From positions 174,105 to 238,104 of the forward strand of contig CBDDCC010000001.1 in NCBI GenBank assembly GCA_965225935.1: a DNA stretch of 64,000 nucleotides, given 5' to 3'. The notes beneath the pieces were generated by a model. The model saw only the letters and a program-made list of their open reading frames with translations, was not told the DNA's origin and made no database searches. Position numbers and translations under genes: made by a program. The stretch comes from CALJXB01 sp965225935 (GTDB lineage Bacteria; Pseudomonadota; Alphaproteobacteria; Kiloniellales; JAKSDN01). Shown here piece by piece: positions 52,351 through 60,196 of the stretch (the first letter of the stretch is position 1; every line of letters starts with the position of its first letter).

Positions 52351-53553
52351 TTACGGAGGCGGAGGCGCTGGGGGAGGCGCCGGTGGCGCCGCCGCTGGAG
52401 GCGCTGGCGGGAGTGATTCTGGTTGGTCTACCCTTTGACCTCGGCGCGCACCCAAAGTCCGGCCGAGAACATAGCCAGAGATACCCCCGAGCAGTGTGCC
52501 CAACGCATCCTTTGGTATCTTATCAGCTAGTCCAAGAATCAAAATGGACGCTGTCAGCAGAAATACAGTCAACACTTCAAGCAACAATCCTTGACCAAAA
52601 ATGGCCGCCTGTACTGTCTGGGAGTATACACGAGGTACAAGTAATAGAAACAAAATCAATGCACCAAAAGCAGGAAGAGCGTAACGGATTAGCGTATCGC
52701 TTATCTCTGTTCTTCTAGATAGCTTCTGTTGTAAAGTAATTTGTCTATCCTGCAGATTAGTGATTCGGGAGTCCAATTCATTTATCCGAGAGTCTGCTCG
52801 TCCTTTTGCTTCACTTACTAGTGAAATTAGATCAGATCGAAAACTTTCGAACGATTCCTTGAACAATTCTGTTTGGAGCGCGTTATTGCAATCCGAAAGG
52901 AACCGAACTGCATCACTGACCAGGATAACTTGCTTGAGTCTGTCATTATTTTGCTCGAAGATCGCATTATCGTATCCACATCGGATCGAAACGCGGTTTG
53001 AGAATCTGTCGAATAAGTTGTCCAGGCTCGTCACAAGATTGGTCAGTTCGAGCAAAACTTTTGCAGTTCTTATGATGAGTCCAGTCTGACCTCGACCGGG
53101 CTGAATGTTCCGAACACTCCGCATGGCAGAACGCATTTCGTCGACAGAGCGCCACTGAATTTCTGGAAGATCGGAGAACCAATCAGGAACCGGCGACAAC
53201 TCAGGCGTGAGCGACGGGGATTCTAACGTCTGGAGCTCAGTTAACTTGGCCTGTACCTTGTTTGCTAAATCAGGCGCAATATTCAACTGGGCGCTCTTAA
53301 ATTTGTTTTCGGTTTGGTCGAGCGCCCCCCTAAGGACATCCCAATCGTCACGTTCTGCTTGGAGTTTGGGCAAGACCGCGTCAATCCGATCCAATTCCCT
53401 TCTGATCAAAATATCATTCTCAAGAATCACTTCAGACTGCGGATCGATTGTTTGCCCCTGGACCACATCAGTGTCAGCCAACAGACAGCTAACAACCCAT
53501 AGACACAAGATTGACGCTTTTCGATGTGAAAGCATCGCCGAAGATCTCACCAT
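52351..53553 (-). CDS. Foreign coiled-coil membrane protein with polyproline tail (cargo 1)
   Basis: About 400 aa from ATG 53553 (ATG 53535 also possible). N-terminal signal-type segment (ASILCLWVVSCLLADT), a long helical/coiled-coil region (about 40-270, including SRINELDSRITNLQDRQITLQQKLSRR), two or three TM helices (LPAFGALILFLLLVP; LLLEVLTVFLLTASILILGLA; GTLLGGISGYVLG) and a C-terminal PPAPPAAAPPAPPPAPPPP tail. GC is much lower than the flanks, except the tail. No family recognised. Main cargo of the first hotspot insertion; a stress or defence role is conceivable but unsupported. Confidence 0.7.
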   Translation of the reverse strand: MVRSSAMLSHRKASILCLWVVSCLLADTDVVQGQTIDPQSEVILENDILIRRELDRIDAVLPKLQAERDDWDVLRGALDQTENKFKSAQLNIAPDLANKVQAKLTELQTLESPSLTPELSPVPDWFSDLPEIQWRSVDEMRSAMRSVRNIQPGRGQTGLIIRTAKVLLELTNLVTSLDNLFDRFSNRVSIRCGYDNAIFEQNNDRLKQVILVSDAVRFLSDCNNALQTELFKESFESFRSDLISLVSEAKGRADSRINELDSRITNLQDRQITLQQKLSRRTEISDTLIRYALPAFGALILFLLLVPRVYSQTVQAAIFGQGLLLEVLTVFLLTASILILGLADKIPKDALGTLLGGISGYVLGRTLGARRGQRVDQPESLPPAPPAAAPPAPPPAPPPP

Positions 53554-54224
53554 TCCTTTTGTAACTAGAAATAGTAACGCAATGAGGCGCGAACTTCTAC
53601 CCACGATCACCCACCTGTGATCGTACAATCTCCCTTGCTGTAGGCAGTTTATTGTAGAATGGCTGCCTCTAGAGAGAAATCTGTTTGCACTTAGAACTTG
53701 GACCCAGAACCAGCGGACAATCGGCATCTGTGCGCACTTTGTGCTCATTCTATGACCGGTCTTGGTTGAGGCTGTTGCTTTAAAAAGGGATTTTGAGCCC
53801 GTCGATGCGCAAGGTTGATTCTTCCTCGCTGCCCTCGACGCAATATTGATTCGCATCGACTATTCGGCCAATTATTTAATTGCTTTGACTGCGCGACTCG
53901 CCGACTTTTTCAACAGCTCGTCAGATTTCGACCTTCGCCGCCAACCTTCGATTTGGCCTGCATAGAGAGAACATGACATGCCTGAACCGCTTGTCGGGCA
54001 GAATTGGTCGTTTCACCAGCGCGCCATTACCTGGAAATGTCGCAGAGCTCCCGAGGTCAGCTTGCATGGGCTGTCAATAAATGTTGGAAGCGGTGATAGC
54101 CGGCTGTTGGCTAGGGTCGGACGTTCCAGCGGATGACCGGCGCGTCCGCTCTGCCCTCGAGAATCGACACTCCACTTGCTGATTGGAGTATCTTTCGTTA
54201 TTGGACCGAACGCTCTGCCCGCCA

Positions 54225-54743
54225 ATGGGCGCAGAATTGTCAAATGCCCAAACAGCGCTTGGCCTCGGACTCACGAGCTCGATGCTTTGCTTGGCGTCGG
54301 CATTGGTGATCGCTCTATGTGGGGCGGCCCGCGCGGACGAGCTTTGCGAAGACATGAACGTTCTGGTCCGAGAGGCCCATTCAAACTTTTCGAACTGGAA
54401 GACGGAATCGGGCGAAGCCGCAACTCCAGTCATGCTGCCCGGCGCCGAGGACTGCGCCACGGCCCGGTCCTTGTCGGGTGAGAAGTCCTATTACTGCGCC
54501 TGGAAGTTTGCCTATCGGACGGCTGGAGCCTACGGCACGTTCGACGCATACGATCAGTCGTTGCAGGAGTGCTTTGGCGACCGCGCAGAGCTGAGCCAGG
54601 ACCAGCGTGTCAGTCATCCCGACTACTACGACCTTCGCCAGTATCGGTTGGACCAGGTCAGCGTGACGCTGTCGATCAAGGACAAGAGCGCATTGCAAAG
54701 CACCTATGTCTTCGTTCGCGTTCGCGGCCGACAGCCCGACTGA
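54225..54743 (+). CDS. Small secreted hypothetical protein (cargo 1)
   Basis: About 172 aa from ATG 54225; ATG 54282 and TTG 54183 are alternatives. A signal peptide ends near CGAARA-DEL. The mature part has four Cys (ELCEDM, EDCATAR, YYCAWKF, QECFGD), suggesting two disulfides, and an aromatic-rich centre. No family recognised. The 3' end abuts the copied dinB/permease junction. The region 53857-54182 before it is AT-richer and shows no gene. Confidence 0.55.
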   Translation: MGAELSNAQTALGLGLTSSMLCLASALVIALCGAARADELCEDMNVLVREAHSNFSNWKTESGEAATPVMLPGAEDCATARSLSGEKSYYCAWKFAYRTAGAYGTFDAYDQSLQECFGDRAELSQDQRVSHPDYYDLRQYRLDQVSVTLSIKDKSALQSTYVFVRVRGRQPD

Positions 54744-54810
54744 CCCACCTACGTGCCATAGCGGCCTCTGGCAAAACGCAGACCTTCCGAGGCACAGGCC
54801 GTTGCGTCCG

Positions 54811-54932
54811 TTGGGGCTGGCGGAGCGAGGGTAGGTGAGCGGTGCCCGCTAGCGCGGGCGGATCGCCCAGGTGCCGGCGAGCGCGAGCGCCGTCATGACA
54901 GCGGGGCCTGGGGCGAGCCAGGAGCTGGCTGC
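54811..54932 (+). repeat. Copied dinB-tail / ABC-permease-tail junction
   Basis: 54811-54837 copies the last codons of dinB (TTGGGGCTGGCGGAGCG...TAG) and 54838-54932 copies the last about 28 codons of the ABC permease at 57020 (minus strand GPAVMTALALAGTWAIRPR then stop). It matches 56981-57102. This is the right border of cargo 1. Confidence 0.82.
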
Positions 54933-55074
54933 GGCCGGCCTGCCGGCGCATGTGCTCGGCGCCAAGCGGCCCTGCTTCTTCGACTCGATCCGCAACATCC
55001 TCGAGAGTCGGGCTAGCGTCCGGAAGCGAATTTGCCTGGCAGGTGATCGGTACCTCCGAGGTTGAACCAACTCG
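54930..55074 (+). repeat. Hotspot repeat, copy B: dinB fragment plus flank X
   Basis: 54932-55005 copies dinB codons for AAGLPAHVLGAKRPCFFDSIRN, then flank X 55006-55074 (GTCGGGCTAGCGTCCGG...) matches 52153-52223. It directly abuts the permease-tail copy and is the left border of cargo 2. Confidence 0.8.
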
Positions 55075-55190
55075 GCCATCGGCAAGCTGAGGTTCGAGTG
55101 TCGGCTTGTGGATCACAAAAACAGTGCTTCATGCGGTCCAGACCCGAATGGATGTCTTGAAGAATGCACCTTGGTGATCCAATCAAAGCC

Positions 55191-56453
55191 TCACAGGAAC
55201 TCATCGCCCCCGAAGTAGCTCCTGAGTCGCTCCGGTAGGCGCACACGTCCATCCGCAGTCTGGTGATTCTCGAGCAAGGGCACCAGGATCCGCGGGCTGG
55301 CGATTGCCGTGTTGTTGAGAGTGTGAACCAGGAGAACCCGGCCAGCTTGGCTGCGGTAGCGCAGGTTGCTTCGCCGTGCCTGCCAGTCGTGCAGGCTGGA
55401 GCAACTGTGGGTTTCGCGGTACCTAGCCAGCGACGGCACCCAGGTCTCGATGTCGTTCATGCGGAACTTCCCAGCCCCCATGTCGCCGGTCGCGCATTCG
55501 ACGACCTGATAAGGCAGTTCCAGGTCTCTCAACAGCGCCTCGGCATTGGCCAGCAGGCGGCTGTGCCAGCGCGCTGACTCCTCGGGGTCTCCACGGCACA
55601 GCACGAATTGTTCGACCTTGATGAACTGGTGCACGCGCAACAGGCCGCGTACGTCGCGCCCAGCGCTTCCTGCCTCTCGCCGGAAGCAGGGTGAGATCCC
55701 GGCGTAACAGAGCGGTAGCTGATCCTCGCTCAAAATCTCGCCGCTATGCAGGCTATTGAGCACGATCTCCGCCGTCCCCGAAAGCAGCAGGCCGTCCTGG
55801 AGCAGGGGAAAAACATCCTCTTCGCCGAATGGGAGATAGCCGGAGGCGACGAAAGCAGCCTCGCGGGCCAGTGCCGGTACGGACAGGGTCGTGAATTCCG
55901 CCGCAGTCAAGCGCAGCAGGGCGTGAAGTATCAAGACCTGCTCCAGCACGGCCAAGCGCCCCTTTAGAGCATAGGTCCTCGAGCCGCAGACCTTGGAAAC
56001 CTTGGATAGCTCTGCCCAGGCGTTCAACTCCAGCAGCTCCACATGATCGCGCGGCTCGAAGTCGAAGCGCGGCGGCGTGCCTTCCCGGCGCAGGACGACG
56101 TTCGCATTGGCGTCAGGACCGACCGGTGCCTCGTCCCAGGGAATGTTGGGGACGCGAAGAAGAAGGCCGTCGAGCGCCGCCCGATCCGTTGCCAAAGTCC
56201 TTTCTAGAGCGTCGATCTCAGGATCGAGCGCACGAGACCGCTTGGCCTGATCCGCGCGGGCCCGGTCGGAGAGCTTGTGGAATGACGCGCTGAGTTGCCT
56301 TTTCTCGGCGCGCAGGTCATCCAAGCGTCGCGTGACTGACATGACCTTGGCGTCCAGCTCGAGCAAGTTGTCTAGGTCGAGGGAAATCGCTTTGGCTGAC
56401 AGGGCGCGGCGGACCGTGTCGGGGTTTGCACGTATGAACTTGAGCGCGAGCAT
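55191..56453 (-). CDS. serS: Second-type seryl-tRNA synthetase (cargo 2)
   Basis: A 420-aa class II synthetase that charges tRNA-Ser. N-terminal coiled-coil tRNA-binding arm (about 25-110), motif 2 CFRREAGSAGRDVRGLLRVHQFIKVEQF with ATP-binding Arg, Ser-site residues (SGTAEIVL), and motif 3 HTLNNTAIASPRILVPLLENHQ. Motif 3 differs from the common bacterial LNGSGLAVGR and is of the NNTAIASPR type, pointing to a divergent SerRS lineage, some of which confer resistance to serine-mimic antibiotics. Complete and probably functional. SD GGAGG at 6 nt. It lies in a hotspot insertion, so it is likely an extra copy. Preceded by a serine-rich leader and attenuator. Confidence 0.88.
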   Translation of the reverse strand: MLALKFIRANPDTVRRALSAKAISLDLDNLLELDAKVMSVTRRLDDLRAEKRQLSASFHKLSDRARADQAKRSRALDPEIDALERTLATDRAALDGLLLRVPNIPWDEAPVGPDANANVVLRREGTPPRFDFEPRDHVELLELNAWAELSKVSKVCGSRTYALKGRLAVLEQVLILHALLRLTAAEFTTLSVPALAREAAFVASGYLPFGEEDVFPLLQDGLLLSGTAEIVLNSLHSGEILSEDQLPLCYAGISPCFRREAGSAGRDVRGLLRVHQFIKVEQFVLCRGDPEESARWHSRLLANAEALLRDLELPYQVVECATGDMGAGKFRMNDIETWVPSLARYRETHSCSSLHDWQARRSNLRYRSQAGRVLLVHTLNNTAIASPRILVPLLENHQTADGRVRLPERLRSYFGGDEFL

Positions 56454-56498
56454 CTTGCCTCCTTTCAGGTCCGGAACGTCCGGCGGAGGCTAGGCAAG

Positions 56499-56529
56499 AA
56501 AAAAGGCTCGGCCGGAGCGGCGGAGCCTT
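56499..56529 (-). terminator. Attenuator terminator in the serS leader
   Basis: On the minus strand: stem AAGGCTC/GAGCCTT, one C-C mismatch, inner stem GCCG/CGGC over CTC, followed by TTTTTT, ending 46 nt before the serS start. The inner 3' arm (TCCGGCC, 56510-56516) is exactly complementary to GGCCGGA at 56578-56584 near the end of the leader ORF, giving a competing antiterminator. Confidence 0.75.
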
Positions 56530-56570
56530 GGGGTTGAGCTATCTGGCTGTTCGAGTTCTCAGCGCATGCG

Positions 56571-56639
56571 CTACCCGTCCGGCCCCGAAGGGTCGTGGGA
56601 GTTGATCCGCGAGGACGATCGATGGGACAGCCAGTTCAT
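56571..56639 (-). CDS. Serine-rich leader peptide of the serS attenuator
   Basis: 22-codon ORF: MNWLSHRSSSRINSHDPSGPDG. Six of 22 codons are Ser, including three in a row (TCG TCC TCG). It ends 42 nt before the terminator stem. A ribosome stalled at the Ser run would leave GGCCGGA (56578-56584) free to pair with the terminator; a ribosome at the stop would cover it. A TTGACG -35-like box is at 56670-56675, so the transcript may start close to the ATG. Confidence 0.65.
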   Translation of the reverse strand: MNWLSHRSSSRINSHDPSGPDG

Positions 56640-56875
56640 GCGGGAGACCCTGCCACAAGAGAAGTTGAACGTCAATTTGCGCGATCCATCATTGGATTGC
56701 GGGCGCGTAGAGCGTATGGAACCGGGCCCTGTGAAATGGGCGGAGTGAAGCGCGGTTTCGTGATTGCTGAGTGGTCCTTCGTCGAACCTTCCTCAGAAGG
56801 TTAGCGTTCGCCAAATATCGACCTATCGAGCCCTGAGCAATTACGTCCGCTCGTACCAGAACTCCGGTCAGTGGT

Positions 56876-57005
56876 GCGAGGCTCGCCCACCTCTTCGTCC
56901 CAAACCTCGCTCGCGCCGCCCCAGTTGGAGCGGTTCTTCCTCTCCCAAGATGCGCCCCGCGGGGCGGCCGAGCTGGAGCATCTGGGGATGGCGGAACAGG
57001 GGTAG
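56876..57005 (+). pseudogene. Degenerate 3' end of dinB
   Basis: GCTCGCCCACCTCTTCGTCC (56881-56900) equals dinB 51923-51942, then a 41-bp deletion, then APPQLERFFLSQDAPRGAAELEHLGMAEQG and TAG. It abuts the ABC permease gene as the original dinB would have. Right border of cargo 2. The rest of the 56640-56875 gap shows no gene. Confidence 0.82.
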
Positions 57006-57019
57006 GTAGGAGGCGCCGG

Positions 57020-58543
57020 CTAGCGCGGCCGAATCAGCCAAGTGCCGGCCAGCGTCAGCGCCGTCATGACGGCGGGGCCGAGAGCGAGCCAGGAGCCTGC
57101 CGCGGCGAGCGCCGCCGTGCCGGCCAGGAGGATGGAGCAGAGCGCCTCCGAGAGGGTGGCGATGCGCGAGGGGATGAGGCGGCGGCGGAAGGTGCTGCGC
57201 CGCGCCTGGGCCCGGAACCAGATCTGGATCATGGTGCCCGCCAGCGTCGAGACCACGATCCCCAGTGCCGCGACGGCCGCGAGCCGGGGCGCAGCGATCG
57301 CCAGCGCCAGCACCAGGGGCGTCACCACCAGGGCGACGGCGCCCAGCACCGCCTCGATCTTGGCCGACAAGACGCTCCCCATGGAGACCGGCGCCGAGGC
57401 CACCAGCTCGGGCGCGTCCTCGCCGGCGACGGCGATCCAGGCGAGGCCGCCGGCGAGCTGCCCCGAGGCCATGACCAGCACCGGCACCATGACCAGGAGG
57501 GCGCTCACGTTGTCCCCGAAGTTGTGCCACAGCAGCAGGGCCGGCGGCAGCAGGTAGAGGATCTGCATCAGGGTCTGGGACAAGAGCCAGGGGTCGCGGC
57601 GCAGGAGCGCCCATTCCTTGCGGCGCAGGGCCTGCTTGACCGAGGCCCGGCGGAAAGCGGCGCGCCCGCGGCGGCTCCTGCCGCCCGGCTGGGCGACACC
57701 GGCCGCGGCGCTCACGTGGTGCTCGAAGTTTGCAGAGAAGATCGCGATCACAACGGCGAGCAGAGAGAGGCTCAGGCCGAGGACCAGGGCCAGCGCCCCT
57801 GGGTTCCCCATGGCCGCCTTGGCCGGCCACCAGAGCGGGCTGTCGGGCCCCGGCAGGGCGGCGAGCAGGCCGTCCGAGCTCAGCAGGGAATAGCGCGACA
57901 GGCTGCCCGTCGAGAGGATGGCCGCACCCTGCACGCCGATCACGAAGGCGGCGGCCACCAGGCCCGAGAGCGCCTGCGCCACCAGCCGCGTCCGCTTGGG
58001 GCCGACCAGGCGGAACAGCCCCACCGTCAGCACCAGGGCCAGGCTGGCGGCGAAGGCGCCCATGGCCAGCAGCAGGCCGTAGCCGGCCAGCCAGCGGGGC
58101 CCGGCGTAGAAGGCCAGCGCGTTGATGAAGGGGCTGGCCAGCAGGGTGGTCAGGAGCGTGCTGGAAAGCGCGATGGCGGCGATGCGCACGGCGAAGAGGT
58201 GCCGCGCCGAGGCCGGCGAGGAGAGGATCAGGTCGAGGTCGGCGCGGTAGTAGAAGGCCCGTGTCACAGATTCCATGGCCTGGGACAGCATCAGCGTCCA
58301 GGCGAGGAAGGCGCTCGCTGTGATGGTGACCAGCGTCGCCTGGTCCGGCACGATCCCGGCCTCGGCGTAGGGTGCGACGACGACACAGGCGATCCCGTGG
58401 ATGAGCAGCACGAAGACGCCCACCACGAGGGCCAGCACCGGCTCGCGGCGGCGCTTGCCGCCGGTCATCATGGCGGTCCAGTCGCGCCAGAAGAGTCGCA
58501 GCTCGTGTTGGGCGAACCAGGGCAGGGTCGCCGGCTGGCTCAC
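57020..58543 (-). CDS. ABC-2-type exporter permease (large membrane subunit)
   Basis: A 507-aa protein with about 12 TM helices (e.g. YGLLLAMGAFAASLALVLTVGLF; LALVLGLSLSLLAVVIAIFSANF; VLSAKIEAVLGAVALVVTPLVLALAIAAP). N-terminal soluble start MSQPATLPWFAQHELRLFWRDW. GTG 58543 overlaps the ATPase stop, so it pairs with the ATPase at 58540. Export of a lipid, drug or other hydrophobic compound is typical; substrate unknown. Its last 28 codons are duplicated at 54838-54932. Confidence 0.83.
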   Translation of the reverse strand: MSQPATLPWFAQHELRLFWRDWTAMMTGGKRRREPVLALVVGVFVLLIHGIACVVVAPYAEAGIVPDQATLVTITASAFLAWTLMLSQAMESVTRAFYYRADLDLILSSPASARHLFAVRIAAIALSSTLLTTLLASPFINALAFYAGPRWLAGYGLLLAMGAFAASLALVLTVGLFRLVGPKRTRLVAQALSGLVAAAFVIGVQGAAILSTGSLSRYSLLSSDGLLAALPGPDSPLWWPAKAAMGNPGALALVLGLSLSLLAVVIAIFSANFEHHVSAAAGVAQPGGRSRRGRAAFRRASVKQALRRKEWALLRRDPWLLSQTLMQILYLLPPALLLWHNFGDNVSALLVMVPVLVMASGQLAGGLAWIAVAGEDAPELVASAPVSMGSVLSAKIEAVLGAVALVVTPLVLALAIAAPRLAAVAALGIVVSTLAGTMIQIWFRAQARRSTFRRRLIPSRIATLSEALCSILLAGTAALAAAGSWLALGPAVMTALTLAGTWLIRPR

Positions 58544-59292
58544 GCGGCGCTGCTCTCTTCCGCCACCAGGTCGAGGAAGATGTCCTCCAGGCTGGTGTCG
58601 CCCTTGCCGGCCTGGCGGCGCAGCTCCTCGAGCGTGCCCTCGGCGATCAGCCGTCCCTTGCCGATGACGCCGATGCGCTCGGCCATGCGCTCGGCGATCT
58701 CCAGGATGTGGGTGGTCATGACGATGGCGACGCCGTCGCGGGTGCGCGCGCTCAGCACCTCCTTCACCTGGCGGGCGGAGCCGGCGTCGAGGCCGGTCAG
58801 CGGCTCGTCGAGGATCAAGAGGCGCGGCTCGTGCACCAGGGCGCCGGCGAGGGCCACCTTCTGGCGCATGCCCTTGGAGAAGCTCTGGCAGCGCTCGTGG
58901 GCGTGTGGGCCGAGGCCGAGCCAGTCGAGCAGCTCGCGGGCCCGGGCCTCGCCGACGGCGGCGTCGACGCCCCAGAGGCCGGCCACGAACTCCAGGTACT
59001 CGAAGGGGCTCAGGCGCTCGTAGATCATCGGCTCGTCGGAGAGCCAGGCGATCATCCGCTTGGCCGCCACCGGGTCCTTCAGGGCGTCGACCCCGAAGAC
59101 CGAGACCGAGCCGGCGTCCGGGTGCAGCAGACCGGCGACGATCCGGAGGGTGGTGGTCTTGCCGGCGCCGTTGGGGCCCAGGAGCGCGTAGAACTCGCCG
59201 GCCCGCACCCTGAGGTCCAGGCCGTCCACGGCGGGCCGGTCGTAGGCCTTCTCGAGGCCTCGGATCTCCAGGGCGGCAAGCGGCGGGCTCAT
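58540..59292 (-). CDS. ABC exporter ATPase
   Basis: A 250-aa ATPase, CcmA/NatA-like. Walker A GPNGAGKTTTLRI, signature FSKGMRQKVALAGALV, Walker B LLILDEPLTGLD, and TTHILEIAERM. ATG 59292 begins MSPPLAALEIRGLEKAYDRPAV; the frame remains open to 59481 but without homology. Stop overlaps the permease start by 4 bp. Confidence 0.9.
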   Translation of the reverse strand: MSPPLAALEIRGLEKAYDRPAVDGLDLRVRAGEFYALLGPNGAGKTTTLRIVAGLLHPDAGSVSVFGVDALKDPVAAKRMIAWLSDEPMIYERLSPFEYLEFVAGLWGVDAAVGEARARELLDWLGLGPHAHERCQSFSKGMRQKVALAGALVHEPRLLILDEPLTGLDAGSARQVKEVLSARTRDGVAIVMTTHILEIAERMAERIGVIGKGRLIAEGTLEELRRQAGKGDTSLEDIFLDLVAEESSAA

Positions 59293-59560
59293 GGTGCGGA
59301 TCGGCTCTCCCTGGTGCGGGCGGCGGTGTCGCGTCCCTGATCTATGTTGGAACGCTGATCCTATAGGGCCACAAAGTTTCAGAGACCTAAAGCCGGGCCT
59401 TCGGTATGTAGTGGAGCACCAAGACACGGTTACGAGGGCGAGCAACATCCCCAACCAATTGAACTGTATGGATTGCCCCACTAGCTTCTGCCTGAATGTA
59501 CAATAGCGGCGCTCTCAGCCTCTCAAGCAGAAAGTATGAGCACTTCTCTACTTCGATCCT
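59293..59560. other. Gap between ABC exporter and RloB gene
   Basis: 268 bp of declining GC, probably the left edge of the RloAB insertion. No repeat or ORF with support is visible. Confidence 0.4.
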
Positions 59561-60196
59561 CTATCGACGCAATTGCAGAAGATATTTCACCAGCTCATGC
59601 ACCTTCGTGGATGGATTTTTGGAAAGCGTCTGGGCGTTCTCGCGAGAAAGGCGTTCTGCGTGGGCTATTGCGTTGTGCATGCTCGATTGTAGATCATCAA
59701 AAATAGTTGCGTGTCCTTTTGAATAGTCGCGGATATGATTTCGCAACTCACCTATCACATTGTCGCAAGGAGATCTACGTCCTGTGGATACAAAAGCTGC
59801 AGAACTGAATTTAAAGTGCAGCAGTATCCAGAATTCAAAGCACGGCCATGATGTAATCGCATTCAGCTTCCCAGATCCGTTGCTATCAGCAATTCGTCTG
59901 AGGGCAGCATCGTAGTTTTGATGGTTGTCCCTATCAAATACACAAAAAACACGATCGAAATCATCGACTCTTTCTTCCGCAAACGTTACGATGCTTATAG
60001 GATCCGACCCATTGGCCGATGTAACCTGAATATTGGTGCTGCTGAGGCGGTGTATCTCTCTTAACCGAATAAAATAAAATCGTTCAGTTTTGGTTCCTTC
60101 GCATACTATCAGAACAACATCATATGGTTCCTTTGTAGGTGCTCTTCGCATGTAGCTTTTTGCCGTGCGTCCCACTTTTCTTGGTCGTCGAGCCAT
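59561..60196 (-). CDS. rloB: RloB-like Toprim-type protein (AbiLii-like)
   Basis: A 211-aa RloB family protein. Conserved VLIVCEGTKTERFYF (Glu) and CVFDRDNHQNY (DxD) form a Toprim-like site; SWPCFEFWILLHF is the typical RloB core. In AbiL-type defence pairs, this is the probable nuclease or effector and the AAA ATPase is its partner. It overlaps the upstream ATPase by 1 nt (TAATG). Low GC, unlike its neighbours, indicating recent acquisition. Confidence 0.88.
   Translation of the reverse strand: MARRPRKVGRTAKSYMRRAPTKEPYDVVLIVCEGTKTERFYFIRLREIHRLSSTNIQVTSANGSDPISIVTFAEERVDDFDRVFCVFDRDNHQNYDAALRRIADSNGSGKLNAITSWPCFEFWILLHFKFSSAAFVSTGRRSPCDNVIGELRNHIRDYSKGHATIFDDLQSSMHNAIAHAERLSRENAQTLSKNPSTKVHELVKYLLQLRR

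Noticed and set aside
56530..56640. tRNA-like words (TTCGAGTTC, TAGCTCA) near the serS leader
   Set aside because: No acceptor stem, anticodon arm or CCA-compatible end could be assembled; the region is better explained by the leader ORF and attenuator. No T-box AGGGTGGNACCGCG-like motif is present.
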